The notes: generated from the letters alone by a model not told the origin. 64,000 nt of DNA from Botryosphaeria dothidea (GCA_011503125.2 WWBZ02000013.1:186001-250000); one strand, 5' to 3'. Positions 12,977 through 24,183 are shown, counted from the first letter of the stretch. Made by a program: numbers and translations.

Positions 12977-14167
12977 CTATTCCTCCGTCTTCAACTCAGC
13001 CCCAAATCCCCGATCCTGAACCTCCTCGGGCTGGATCCCGCGCTGGTCTTCGTAGAAGGCGAGCGCGCGCGCCTCGATACTCCAGCGAGGCTCGCGGCCC
13101 TCGTACTCTTCGTCGGAGAAGGCCGAGTGCAGCACCTGGCCGAGGCAGACGCGGTCGCCGCTGTCAAACTGCTTGAAGACGAGTGGCTCGTCGGGCCGCT
13201 GTGCGTGCTTGTAGTACCACGTGTGCTTGGGGTTGTGCCGCACCGCGAGGTTGGACGTCTTGACGCCGTCGACCAGCACGACATCGATGCGCATCAGGTC
13301 CTCGGGGCTTTGCAAGCGGATGTCGATGATGGCGAGGGGGTCCTTAAAGACGGTGCGGAGGGGTCGCCAGACCTTTGGAAAGAGAGGAAAATGTGAGTCG
13401 TTTTTTGTCGCGGAAGATCAAGGCACGTAAGTGCCAATAAAGAAGAAAAGGTAGGATAGTGCAGAGAGGGGAAGTCGTACATTGATAATCTGGAAGCGCT
13501 GCTTCATCATCTCGGCGCCCTTTTCCGGACCAAAGGCCTTGTAGACATGGTCCTTGACCTGGAGCCAGGACTGGTCAACATGCACCTTGTAGGCCTGGTG
13601 GTGCACCCTTTCTTTTCCACCCAAAGCCTGGGGGCTTTTCCCATGGCTGATGCGCCGGAGGTGGTTGAACACATGGACGTGCGAGGCGCCAGTGCTGAGG
13701 GCGTGTCAGAGGAAAGATGAGGTCGGAAAGAAAGGGACAGGATGTGACCTATAGTTTCTGGATCAAATCTGCCGTCTCTGGGTAGTACTTGGCCTCGATT
13801 TCCTCATCGGGCATGGTCATCATATCCTTTTCGATGGCACTGCCATGGTTGACGTAGCAAAAGGCGCTGTTATCTCGCGTAAAGTCGGCCTCGCGACCAG
13901 TGACGTCACGCAAGGTCAGGCTCTTGGGATCGTTGAGCTCTCCGTAGCCGTTGGGGCGCCTACAGAGGCACGGTCAGTACCTCTAGGATATGTACTTGCG
14001 AGGCCAACTAACGCAACGCTCCTGCTGGCATTCAGGACCTCGGGCGTGATGGCACCGTCCACGTAGTGGAAAACAGCGTCTACGTCGCGGCGGGCAGGAG
14101 ATGACCGCTTTTCTTCGTTGACAACCTCGATCTTGGAGATGGGAGAAAGTAGGGTTTCGGTGGCCAT
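12977..14167 (-). pseudogene. CmcJ/AsaB-like hydroxylase or desaturase gene with a lost splice donor
   Basis: Family of 2-oxoglutarate/Fe-type oxidoreductases (cephamycin CmcJ, AsaB) common in fungal metabolite clusters. Exons read 14167-14013, 13959-13753, 13694-13481 and 13372-12977; together they give exactly 324 codons. Family traits visible: LTLRDVTGREADFT, GASHVHVFNHLRR, VHVDQSW, QIINVWRPL and HNPKHTWYY. Introns 1 and 3 have normal GT-AG ends. Intron 2 (13695-13752) has a proper AG acceptor, and its phase fits only if its first base, at 13752, were G on the minus strand. The sequence reads AT there instead, so the exon runs into an in-frame TAG after LIQKL. The change equals plus-strand CpA to TpA, a RIP-type transition. 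Without cryptic splicing the product would stop near residue 121. It could have been a tailoring enzyme of the PKS cluster. Confidence 0.82.
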
Positions 14168-14867
14168 TTCGAAGGTAGTGTGGAAGTTCAAAGCTATGGG
14201 ATGTAGGATAAAGAGAAGCTCAATGTAAATAATTCAATACGAACCTAGGTTGCAAGATGCACAGGCACGCCTTTATAGTAATGATCGAGCACGCTGTTCA
14301 TACCACTTCTTACTAATGCCTACGCAAGTGCTAGGAATTGGGACTAGGAACGCGAGGAGAAAGATTAGACTCCAACCAATTATTACATGATCCGAGCCCC
14401 ACTTAAGCCAGCCGCTGCTATATCATCCAATTACGACGACATCCGAAGAATACGTGCTAATCATCGGGACGATCTGTAGATTGGGGTAGACGGGCTCGTG
14501 TACAGACCATAGACTTGGGGTCTTGCTTTAGCTTCGGGTAATACTCCGCCAACATACCCGGATTCGATACTGCTTGGACTTAGGATAACTTGGACTTGAG
14601 GGACTCGAATTCGATAGAATCGGATTCGGGTTCGACGACCTGAAACTTGGAACGGTCCGTACTCGCAAATCTGGTGCGAGCCGAGTCCGAGTCAATCACG
14701 TGCCCATACATATCATAAACCCAGTTTCGGGAACAGGCTACCAGTTCTCTAGTAAATCGCGGGCGACGAACCTGAATATTGAAGTTTAATGGTCGGGCCA
14801 CTAGTTCCTATTAAGTTATACTAGTCTCAATATTTTAAGTTAATAATCTTAGATATTATCTATGTAG
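14168..14867. other. Gene-free border of the transposon island
   Basis: Becomes AT-rich toward 14,870. A 73-codon minus frame at 14,580-14,801 has no recognisable features. Nothing else is supported. Confidence 0.5.
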
Positions 14868-14881
14868 TATATACATGAAGA

Positions 14882-15408
14882 CCCTAGCCCTGCCTGTCCA
14901 TGCGGCTGGCATAGACAAACCCCAAAGCATATCCTCCTCTTCTGCCCCCACTTCCAACAGGGCAGGGCACAGATGCTCCAAAGGGCAGGGACCACGGACT
15001 ACGATTCCCTCCTCTCAACAAAAAAGGGGATCAAAGTAGCAACAGACTGGTTCTTACACCTAGGGCTGCTCAAGCAATTCAGCCTAGCAAGGGAACTAAT
15101 CCAGGAGGATAACCAGGAAGAGGAACCAGGAGGACCACCAGGACCACCAGGACCACCAGGACCCGGACAACTACGAGGATAAGGACTAAAGGGATAGGTC
15201 TAGTAGGTAAATGTAGGGCTGCCATAGCAGCCGCTACTAGTAAGAAGGAAAAACAAGAACTAGTATAGGATAGCATGCCTAGAGAGAGAGGAGGGGTTTT
15301 TGCCAGGCGAAAAGGTTTTCCCCCTCGTGTAAAATAACTACAGATAGCCAGCCCCGCATGGACCCGTAAGGGAGCTATATCGGGAAGAAATGAATTTATC
15401 TATCTATC
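14882..15408 (+). mobile_element. 5'-truncated LINE (Tad1-like) 3' end with a TATC tail
   Basis: Non-LTR retrotransposon end flanked by a 14-bp duplication (TATATACATGAAGA at 14,868-14,881 and 15,409-15,422), as expected from target-primed reverse transcription. The coding part begins within the Cys/His region following RNase H (CPCGWHRQTPKHILLFC), runs through TDWFLHLGLLKQFSLAREL, and ends at 15,182 after a Gly-Pro-Pro repeat tail. The 3' untranslated part ends in TATC repeats (about 15,396-15,408). Tryptophan codons are intact, so this copy escaped strong RIP, unlike the other LINEs in the window. Confidence 0.85.
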
Positions 15409-15422
15409 TATATACATGAAGA

Positions 15423-15890
15423 TGGTAGTATGAGGGGAAGCTGAATAGTATCTTGCAGACGCTCGTCATTGTAGGCGCTCTTCAGTGTCCTTTTGGTCTT
15501 AGGACTTTCAATTGCTGTGAACTGCCAGTTAAGCTTTTCCGAGTTCGTTTCAACGCGGTGGCGCTGCCAAAGCGTAATTCACTTCAGAGATTTTCCTATG
15601 GGAAGTTCGGATCACTTGCGCTTAATCACACTAATGATTTCAGCGATCATTGCCATTTCTTTCTAAGTCATTTCGATTTCTAAGTCATGTTCGATATGTG
15701 GACTTGTCTTCAACTTTTGCCCCTCACGGTGACGATCCTGTGAGGTCGGCCACTTCGTCAATGCCCCGTGCTCCCTCATCACCTTCGCCATCGGTCTATG
15801 ACTGCGAGGATCCGGCGTTGTCCCGGAAGAGCAGTTGGGCGGCTACCTTGGTGGATAGAGTGCTGCTATCGTGGAGGTAGCCGGTAACGT
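15423..15890. other. Unassigned stretch between the LINE and the solo LTR
   Basis: Short frames at 15,453-15,683 and 15,650-15,880 show no family signature. The second may be a relic of older repeat DNA into which the solo LTR landed. No confident feature. Confidence 0.4.
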
Positions 15891-15895
15891 ACTGG

Positions 15896-16373
15896 TGTTA
15901 CGACGCAGCCTCCACAGGTTGAGGAAGTTAGGGATCAGCCCCGCCGGAACAACAGAAGTCGGGGTCATAGAGATCCGAGGTCACGTGACCTCGCGCTCAA
16001 CCGGACCCACCCGCTCAGACTACCAAGGCTGTCTGGGCAGATCCAACTTACTAAGCCATCCTGCTCAGTCACAACACCCTGCTTAGAAGACTAAATGCCA
16101 TTAAGCGCAACCTACCTACTAAGCACATGGATTATAGACACTCTCCTACGTATATATAAACCATACTCCTTAGATGGCTTTAACCTTCGTAGTCAACTTC
16201 GCAATAGAATTTAGACTCTATTGGTAACAAGGCCTTCGCACGTAGTGCTCAGTCTTCAGTCGTCTACTCGTTCCTCGCGTACCTCTTCTTGTACCCACTC
16301 AAGGAAAACCCTTCGACAGGTTTCTACCCTCTTTGGTGTTTGGATCCTTAGAGGCAGAGGCCCGCTCGTTACA
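15896..16373 (+). mobile_element. Solo LTR of the chromovirus family (478 bp)
   Basis: Same length and sequence as the LTRs at 25,497 and 38,430, starting TGTTACG and ending CGTTACA. It is flanked by the 5-bp duplication ACTGG (15,891-15,895 and 16,374-16,378). No internal element sequence adjoins it, so it is what remains after recombination between two LTRs. Confidence 0.92.
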
Positions 16374-16399
16374 ACTGGTAAATTTTGTCGAAGATGTCT

Positions 16400-16535
16400 T
16401 GTTGGAAATCGAGTTGATTTGATTATTGTCTGGATTGTTGGCATGTCTCATGAGAGGGGTATGAGAGGGTGCCTGCTATATAGACTATTTGACGCTAAAC
16501 CTAATTCGGAGCATTCTGAGACTATATTTCCAACA
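16400..16535 (-). mobile_element. Copia family 3 LTR, inverted copy (136 bp)
   Basis: Begins TGTTGGAAAT and ends ATTTCCAACA. It is the reverse complement of the LTRs at 16,767 and 43,988. The flanking 5-mers (TGTCT, CATTA) do not match, and neither a primer-binding site nor a polypurine tract adjoins it, so it is a broken or rearranged copy. Confidence 0.75.
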
Positions 16536-16902
16536 CATTATCATCCAGTACTTTTTTTGATTTGGCACTAAAAGTCATATGATTAAGCAAAGGATGACAC
16601 AACTCATCTATATCACAGTTAATTTCCTTGCGAAAACCGCAGATAAGCGTCAAATCACGTTTTTCAACAACGTCCCCAGTTATTTTTGTTATTTGTAAGT
16701 AATTTATAAACTTAACACCATGGATTTGTCGCGCATTGCCTTATCCGGCAACACGCGAAGGGGGTATATTGGAAATATAGTCTCAGAATGCTCCGAATTC
16801 GGTTTAGCGTCAAATAGTCTATATAGCAGGCACCCTCTCATACCCCTCTCATGAGACATGCCAACAATCCAGACAATAATCAAATCAACTCAATTTCCAA
16901 CA
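16536..16902 (+). mobile_element. Copia family 3 fragment: internal 3' end plus 3' LTR
   Basis: The 136-bp LTR is at 16,767-16,902. It is preceded by the polypurine tract GCGAAGGGGG (near 16,755-16,764), the same arrangement as before the 3' LTR of the copia at 30,299-35,702. The LTR start reads TATT instead of TGTT, a RIP-type change. The region 16,536-16,766 appears to be untranslated internal sequence. With the LTR at 16,400 it forms a 136-bp inverted repeat around a 231-bp spacer. Confidence 0.7.
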
Positions 16903-17863
16903 TAAGAAGAGGCAGATTAGAAGAGATAGAACAAAAGCATGGCGCAGAACAGTAGCTGAGATTACTTTAGACCTATCTATACTCTGGAAGCTCTCAAAGT
17001 AGGCAAGAATAAGGGCACTAGAACCTCCAGCCCCACCTTAGTTCCCACCCCTCTAGGGAGCAGATAAACAACTACGTTACGACAACCAGTCCAAGGCAGA
17101 AATCCTTACCAACCAGTTCTTCCCACCTCCCAGGGCCACCGACCTCTCAGATCTAGATAGGTGTATATACCCAGTGCCAGTAGAGATTCCCCAAGACCTT
17201 ACTAAAGAGCAGGTCCTCCACACCATTAAGAAGCTTCCCCCAGACAAGGCACCAGGCCCAGACAAGATCATCAACAGGTTCCTAAAGCAATACGCTGAGA
17301 CACTAAGGGGACCCCTCACTAGGCTCTTCTAGGGATGCCTCGCACTTGGATACCACCCTAGGCAGTTTAAAAGCTCTATTACCGTAGTCCTCAGGAAACC
17401 ATAGAGGGATGACTATACTAAAGCTAAGTTATTCAGGCCGATTACTTTACTTAACACGCTAGGGAAGCTGCTTAAGAGGATTATAGTAGATCGGATCTCC
17501 CAGGCTACTAAGGCCCATAAACTACTCCCCGATATATAGATAGGAGCTAGGAGAAATAGGTCAGCAGTAGCAGCTCTCGACCTACTTACAGAATAGATCT
17601 ATACTATCTAGGCATAAGATCCTAGACTGGTGGCTTTAGTCCTTAGCCTAGACATCTTAGGAGCATACGACTATATATCTTATAGGAGGCTTCTCTATAA
17701 TATAAGGATGGTAAGGCTCCCGGAATAGATAGAAAGATTCACTTAATCCTTCTTATAGGACCGTACTACTCAGCTATTCTTCGGAGACTTTACTAGTCCA
17801 CCAATCTAGACCTTAACCGGGATTCCCTAGGGATCCTTACTATCTCCGATACTCTACCTTGTG
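16903..17863 (+). mobile_element. RIP-mutated LINE fragment with reverse transcriptase
   Basis: Reverse-transcriptase blocks are readable across TAG stops: QVLHTIKKLPPDKAPGPDKI, then FRPITLLNTLGKLLKRII, then TLTGIPQGSLLSP. Most stops sit where tryptophan or glutamine is expected, the RIP pattern. The similarity ends near 17,863, just after the SPILYLV block, before the catalytic YVDD box. It is a truncated, dead Tad1-like copy. Confidence 0.8.
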
Positions 17864-17951
17864 ATGGCTTGCATCCGGTGCACTCGCGGAAATGCAGTGG
17901 CATTACTATCTACGAGAAGACTAAGCTAAAGAGAAAAGAAAGAAAGGTTTG

Positions 17952-18191
17952 TGTCAGACTTTCTTGCCTTACTACCTCAGGCATCTCAGTTATCTCGAAT
18001 GTTCTATCCTTTATACAACAACACTCTTTGATGCCCAACCCCGCATCGGCACTCTCTCTCGGATCTTTAGTATCCTCGGTTATATAGTCATCACTCGTGT
18101 ATATAAGCAAGTCTACCGACCTCCCTCTCAGGAGACAGGCAGAATCTACTCTCTTTTCTGACCTCACAACTCTTCACTCTCAAATCCAACA
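17952..18191 (+). repeat. 5' LTR of copia 1
   Basis: 240 bp, from TGTCAGAC to CCAACA. Contains a TATATAAG promoter-like box near 18,099. Same sequence as the 3' LTR as far as compared by eye. Confidence 0.93.
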
Positions 18192-18205
18192 GTTATGAGC
18201 CCGGG
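18192..18205 (+). promoter_or_regulatory. Primer-binding site, half initiator-tRNA type
   Basis: GTTATGAGCCCGGG directly abuts the LTR. It is complementary to the anticodon arm of initiator methionine tRNA (GGGCTCATAAC), not to the tRNA 3' end. This is the half-tRNA priming mode known for Drosophila copia and yeast Ty5. The same site occurs at 30,447, 39,155 and 42,416. Confidence 0.8.
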
Positions 18206-18424
18206 GGACGCTACGGCTGGACGCCAAGACTACCCCACTTCTTAGCTCTTTGCTAATCAACTCTTCTACTCAACTGAGTACTCTTTACTGACACGCAACT
18301 GCTGTCATCTACGGCTTCTGCCCGGTTACAGGCTACGGCGACTGAACCGACAACTCAACACGGAGCTACACTGGCTACCACCTCTGCTCGAATCCAACTA
18401 GACTAACAACAACTTACTGACAAC

Positions 18425-21400
18425 ATGGGAGACTCTACCAAATCCCACATACTCACCAAGTCTTCGGACTGGAACCACTGGTTATTCCTGGTGAAAGGAA
18501 GAGCCCAGAACACTGACATCTGGAGCCTCGTTAATCCTTCACTGACAACCAAACCTCAGGGCACAACCAAACCTGAGAAACCAATAATTCAAGGCACAGT
18601 TACTGCTGACAAGAAGCTCACTTATAACTATGAGATGAGCAACTACCGCGCAGACTACGCACTCTACGAAAAACAACAAAAGGCACTTGCTAATCTTGCA
18701 ACCTACATCCAGGACTCAATCGCCACAAATCTACTCCCGTACATCAGTAACACGGATTCGGATAATCATCCTTGGACCTATCTGACAACGCTTAAAGCCA
18801 AACTTGCACCAACCAACGAAGCTACAGATCTGGAACTCGAACAGCAGTACAATCAGCTCAAGCGAGGTCCATCCAACCAGAACATTGAGAAATGGCTTCA
18901 ATCTTGGGAAGAGGTCTACACCAAAGCCAAGCAACGCGACTTGCCATAAGTCAAAGACGACCGACCAGTCAGAGACTTTCTCCTCTCCCTTCGAGGAATC
19001 GATTCCACCTACTCTCAGATGGAACTACACCTTCTACGAGGCCAAGAAACTAAGCCAACCCTTCACAAAGCTGTTGAAGACTATAGGCAACACCTACGCA
19101 TCGAGAATCTCGAGAAACCATCCAAATCCTCGAAGCACTCAGCCTTCCCGGCCACTTTCAAGGGCAAGGAACAGGAAAACAACGAAAAGCCACCTTGTAT
19201 CTGTGGACTCAATCACTGGTATAAGGACTGTTTCTACCTAAACGAGGATATACGGCCTAAGCACTGGAATCCAAATAAGGCTGCTCAAACACGTGTCAAC
19301 GAGAAACTCAAGGATCCAAAAATCAAGGCACGAATCGACTATGCACTAAATCGAGAAAAGGAAAGACAACTCGGTTCTCCATCCACTACAAACACGACTG
19401 CAACTCTAACACCCAACGTTCAAAGCAAATCACCTTCAATCGAAGTCGCCTCATTCTCTGTTATCAGCCACTCTACAAGGAGAGCCAATACCTCTCTTCA
19501 GTCATCCTGGATTCTCGACTCTGGAACAGATCATCATATCTGTAACCGATCCATGCAGGATAGATTCAAACAAACCAGAGCTGCTGAACTAGACGAATAC
19601 CTCACCTGTGGAGAAACAACTGCACCAATCACTGCGTATGGGACAGTCACTGTCAACGTCAAGACACCATCTGGTAAAGGCCATATCACTCTCCAAGATG
19701 TTGCAATGTCTCCATCTTTTATGGCCAATCTTATATCGCTTGACAAAGCTCTTGAAGCAGGAATCGACTGGAACCCAAGGACTGGAACTCTAAGCAAGAA
19801 CAATCAGACTCTCTGCTTCACTGAACGACATAACGGACATTTCTACCTTGAACGCAACACAGCACCGCTCCAAGCTCACTCTTCACTTCTCGCAACTTAA
19901 CTAACTGCTTTCGCAACCAAAGCCGCACATATCACCAACTGGCACCGCATCCTTGGCCACGCTAGCCAGGAAACTCTTCAACATCTCGAAGAATCCACCG
20001 AAGGAACACAAATCACTCCATCACCATCTAAACAACCACTCCAGCACTGCGAAACCTGTGCACTATCAAAGGCACACAGGATCGTCTCTCGATCTTCAGA
20101 CAAAGAAGAAGAACCAACTAAGCCTTTCTCACGCGTTACATTCGATCTTCTCCAGCTCATACCAGCTTATAACGGAGATAAATGGACAGCTCATCTTGCT
20201 TGCTCATCATCAAACTTCATCCTCCCATTCACATACAGGCACAAATCAGACACAGCGGAACTTGCCATCTATGGACTCAAAATCATCAAGATCCGCTACC
20301 AGGGCAAGGTTATCTTCTTCAGAACTAATGGAGAAACTACACTCGGAAATACCTTCCTCTCCTATCTCATGGATCATAGAATCACCCTTGAAACCTCAGC
20401 TCCTGCAACACCCGAGCAAAACGGACACTCTAAACGCTCAGGGGGTGTACTTCTCATCAGGGCACGAGCCATGCGAATTGGCGCGAACCTTCCAGAACGA
20501 CTATGGCCTGAAACCATCCGAGCCGCTGCCTATATCCACAACAGGACTCCACTCAAGAAACTCGGCTGGATCACACCTTTTGAAAGAGTCACTGGCAACA
20601 GACCAAATCTCTCGCATCTTAAAGCCTACGGATGCAAAGCCTACTCTCTGCGCAAAGATCTTCCACGCACTCATAAGCTTGCTGAACGAGCATTCATCGG
20701 ATATCTTGTTGGGTACGACTCGACCAACATCTTCCGCATCTGGATCCCAAGCCAGGATAAAGTAATACGGACCAGAGACGTCACGTTTGATGAAAACAGC
20801 TTCTTCGACCCATTAGAGACTGATATTGGTAAAACCCTTGGAAAGGAGATAATTGAAACTCTCAATACTCCTGCTCTGCCATCAATCTATGGTCTCATGC
20901 CTCAGGAAGAACCTGAATCCTCTACCCTCAATCAACACAATCAGACGACAAACCAACAATCTCAAGCTGAGAAAGACCCATCAACTCAAACGTTACCCAC
21001 ACCCTCAGAATCAGTAGAACCTGAAGTAGGACCTCTCGAATCAGAAGAAGAACAAGAACAAGAACAAGAACAAGAACAAGAGCAAGAGCAAACTGAACAA
21101 CGACTTGGACCTCTACTCCCTGCTCAATATAACACTCCACCGCAACCAGGCGCTGCTCCCGGCAACAGAGCACCACGAGGAGCAGATATCTCAGCCACAT
21201 TCACTGAAGAAACTATCATTCCAGAAAACAGCTCACGGAGTTCTCGAAATCAAAATCCAAACTACAGCAATGACCCTTTTAGAAAGCCACGAAAACCACG
21301 AAAAGAAGCATATACTGCAAGACTTGCTCAAGCTCAAGAACAACCAAAATCGACTTTCTACAACGCGTTCTCAGCTGCAATCAACACTCCAAAACCTAAG

Positions 21401-23005
21401 TCTCAAGTTCATCGAGACAATCTTCCACCAGAGCCAAAGAACTTCGAGGAACTCCTCAATCATCCATTCAAGGACGATTTTTTAGCCTCACTCCTTGAGG
21501 AAATCAAGAAACTTGAGCAAATTCAGACCTGGATAGAAGTCCCTGTTACACAAGCACACAAGGCAAAGAAACGGATTATTCCACTTACCTGGGTATTTAA
21601 GTACAAGTTTGACGAAGAAGGATACCTTATCAAGTTCAAAGCTCGACTCTGTGTTAGAGGAGACCTTCAATCAACTGCTCAGGATACCTACGCTGCCACG
21701 CTTGCTGCACGAATCTTCAGAGGACTTATGGCAATCATGACTGCTTTCGACCTTGAATCAAGGCAGTACGACGTCATTAATGCATATCCACACGTCCCAA
21801 TTGATGAGGAAACATACTGTAAACTACCACCAGGCATGAACATCAAGGACGGACTCGTTCTCCTACTCCTACGAGCACTATATGGACTTAAACAATCACC
21901 AGCTCTCTGGCAAAAGCACTTGTCAAAAACACTTCAAAATCTCGGCCTTACTAAAGTGCCAGAAGCTCCTTGCCTATTTACAAACGAACATATAGTCCTA
22001 TTCTTCTTCGTGGATGATATCGTTATCATCTACCACAGGGATCACACTGCTTATATCGATGAATTCCAACGAAAACTCTTCGAAATCTACGAGAGTCGAT
22101 ACCTTGGCGAACTCCAATGGTTTCTAGCAATCAGAATCATCCGAAACAGAGACGAGCGCAAACTCTGGCTATGCCAAGACTCCTACATCGCCAAACTCGC
22201 TGCGAAATTCAACGTTAAAGAGGACTCGAAGCGCTCAGTTCCTCTCCCTCCTGATGAACCTATCACTCAGAATCCCGATAAAGCTACGGATCAAGACATA
22301 TACGCTTTTCAGCAGAAAGTCGGATCAATCAACTATGCTGCAGTCCACACCAGACCAGATATTGCACACGCAGCATCACGACTCTCTGAACACTTGCAGA
22401 ATCCTTCAGCTCAGCACCTTCATCTAGCTCAACGAGTTCTTGAATATCTATCATACACTCGAAGCTACGCTCTTACTTTCTCAGGCTTCACTCAGTCAAC
22501 CAAAGATCTCTTTATTGCCTCCAGCGATGCCTCCTTTACTTCGGATATCGACACAAGAAAGAGTGTTCAAGGCTTTCTTTTTCGACTCTTTGGAGGAGCT
22601 ATCGACTGGAAAGCAGCCAAACAACGTACTATTACGACCAGCAGTACTGAAGCCGAATTACTCGCGCTCTTAACCACCGCCAAGGAAACTATATGGTGGG
22701 AAAACCTCTTCAAAGCAATCGACTTCTCGACTGGACATCAGACGAAGATCCAGTGTGATAACACTCAGACAATTCGCCTGCTTGACGAAGAGACCTACAA
22801 GCTTATTACGAAACTTCGTCATGTTCAAATTCACAGCCACTGGCTACGCCAGGAAGTACAAGAAGGCAACATCTCAATTTCCTGGACTCCTACTGCAGAA
22901 ACAATTGCAGATGGACTTACGAAACCTCTTAATAAACAGAAACATCAATACTTTCTTCAACAGATTGGACTCGAAGACATCACTACCAAATTGCAAGACA
23001 ACTAA
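18425..23005 (+). pseudogene. Copia 1 gag-pol polyprotein with two stops and a mutated integrase
   Basis: A single frame from 18425 to the stop at 23003-23005, broken by TAA at 18,947-18,949 and 19,898-19,900; both fit CAA to TAA. Order: gag; Cys/His knuckle CICGLNHWYKDC; protease WILDSGTDHH; integrase; a linker with a Glu-Gln repeat (about 21,045-21,092); reverse transcriptase with FFFVDDIVII; RNase H ending in DGLTKPLNKQKHQYF. In the integrase the second catalytic Asp is Asn (AAT at 20,327-20,329, in FRTNGE) and the catalytic Glu is Lys (AAA at 20,432-20,434, in NGHSKR). Both are G to A changes. The copy should be unable to integrate by itself even if the stops were bypassed. Confidence 0.93.
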
Positions 23006-23085
23006 CTACTCTGCTCAATTTCTCACGCTCAATGCTGCTTTTACTATCACGACCCTCCTAATACGTACACGTCGTGAAGGGGGTG

Positions 23086-23325
23086 TGTCAGACTTTCTTG
23101 CCTTACTACCTCAGGCATCTCAGTTATCTCGAATGTTCTATCCTTTATACAACAACACTCTTTGATGCCCAACCCCGCATCGGCACTCTCTCTCGGATCT
23201 TTAGTATCCTCGGTTATATAGTCATCACTCGTGTATATAAGCAAGTCTACCGACCTCCCTCTCAGGAGACAGGCAGAATCTACTCTCTTTTCTGACCTCA
23301 CAACTCTTCACTCTCAAATCCAACA
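23086..23325 (+). repeat. 3' LTR of copia 1
   Basis: 240 bp, matching the 5' LTR, followed by the GTTTG target duplication. Confidence 0.93.
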
Positions 23326-23330
23326 GTTTG

Positions 23331-23555
23331 AGTAAGATAGCGCTGCTTATATATCTCTCCAGAGTCCCTTTTATTGGTAGCGAGTTGCAGGGTTTTCTTG
23401 TTGAGCTTCATTGAGCTTCAGGGTCCTCTCAACCCAAGGTCTCGCCGCAGGATCCATCCAAGGCACCCTCAGGGTTCAAACCGTAACAATTCTTAGCTAT
23501 ACGGAACTAGAAAAAGCATGCTTAAACTAAATAAAAGGCACGACCCTAGGGCTAG
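23331..23555. other. Sequence between copia 1 and the SINE
   Basis: Partly unassigned. The last 80 bases may be the 5' part of the host LINE, since a readable stretch (LEKACLKLNKRHDPRA, with the usual frame) leads toward the LINE coding region resumed at 24,197. No gene is supported. Confidence 0.35.
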
Positions 23556-23568
23556 ATGCTATAATATA

Positions 23569-24183
23569 GATAGATAGATAGATAAATTCAATTTTAAGCT
23601 GATTTAGCTCCCCGAAGGGTCCATGCAGCTGTGGCTATCTGTAAGGGTATATGGAAGGGGAAACCGTGGCTACTTTCTTGGGATAGCCCGGGTAAAAACC
23701 TTCCCTATCTACAATGGTAGTATCCGCAGATACTCTATTTAGTATGGTTTTTCTATATACCGGTAGCGGTGTCTAAAGTAGGAAGAGTAGCTAAGAGGGA
23801 GGAACTGTAGAGAGAGGTGACTGTAAATCTTAAGACTAAGCCGTAAGAAGTCCCGGCTTACCTATTTATAAGCGCTGGTAAAGCGCTCTTAAAATTTATT
23901 TTTAGAAGCGCCTAGCTGGCCCTTCTCCCCCTTGTTACCGCCAGAGAGAACGCGGGTACGTATGCTTTTATAGTGGGACGTACATGCCACTTGTGGCCCA
24001 CCCTAACCACCTGTGGATTTTCCCCCTTATCACCGCTAGGGAGAACGCGGGTACGTGTGCTTTTAACGTGGGACGCACATGCCACGAGTAGGTAAGCGGT
24101 CTAAGATTCGAACTTAGAACCTGTGCCACCCCAGAAAGGCTAGGTTACCGTGGAAGTGTACCCTACCAGTACACCACCCCGCC
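23569..24183 (-). mobile_element. SINE-like element with a tRNA-type head and a LINE-type tail (615 bp)
   Basis: Flanked by a 13-bp direct duplication ATGCTATAATATA (23,556-23,568 and 24,184-24,196). Read on the minus strand, it starts with a tRNA-like head of about 90 nt. The head has a D-arm with a 6-bp stem (GTGTAC/GTACAC), an A-box-like motif (24,166-24,176), and a T-arm with a 5-bp stem (CTAAG/CTTAG) round the loop TTCGAAT, whose B box GTTCGAATC is exact (24,105-24,113). The body holds a roughly 95-bp sequence in two similar copies, each with GAACGCGGGTACGT. The end resembles the 3' end of the LINE at 14,882-15,408 and finishes in TATC repeats. It contains no coding frame. The structure suggests Pol III transcription and mobilisation by that LINE family. 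Confidence 0.85.

Larger units (their letters stand above)
17952..23325 (+). mobile_element. Copia-like LTR retrotransposon 1 (5,374 bp)
   Basis: Structurally complete element. The two 240-bp LTRs (17,952-18,191 and 23,086-23,325) match along the stretches compared. The 5-bp target duplication is GTTTG (17,947-17,951 and 23,326-23,330). A primer-binding site directly follows the 5' LTR, a polypurine tract GAAGGGGG precedes the 3' LTR, and one long gag-pol frame lies between. Matching LTRs mean a recent insertion. The leader (about 18,240-18,420) shares repeats with the small element at 39,025-40,055. Confidence 0.95.

Noticed and set aside
15119..15180. A collagen-like protein from the Gly-Pro-Pro repeats
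   Set aside because: It is the C-terminal tail of a LINE reading frame with the Cys/His motif just upstream.
18425..23005. Several separate small genes
   Set aside because: All pieces share one reading frame split only by two TAA codons and follow copia gag-pol order.
24095..24183. A stand-alone tRNA gene
   Set aside because: The tRNA-like head lies exactly at one end of a unit bounded by a 13-bp duplication and a LINE-type tail, so a SINE head is more likely, though a scanner should check it.
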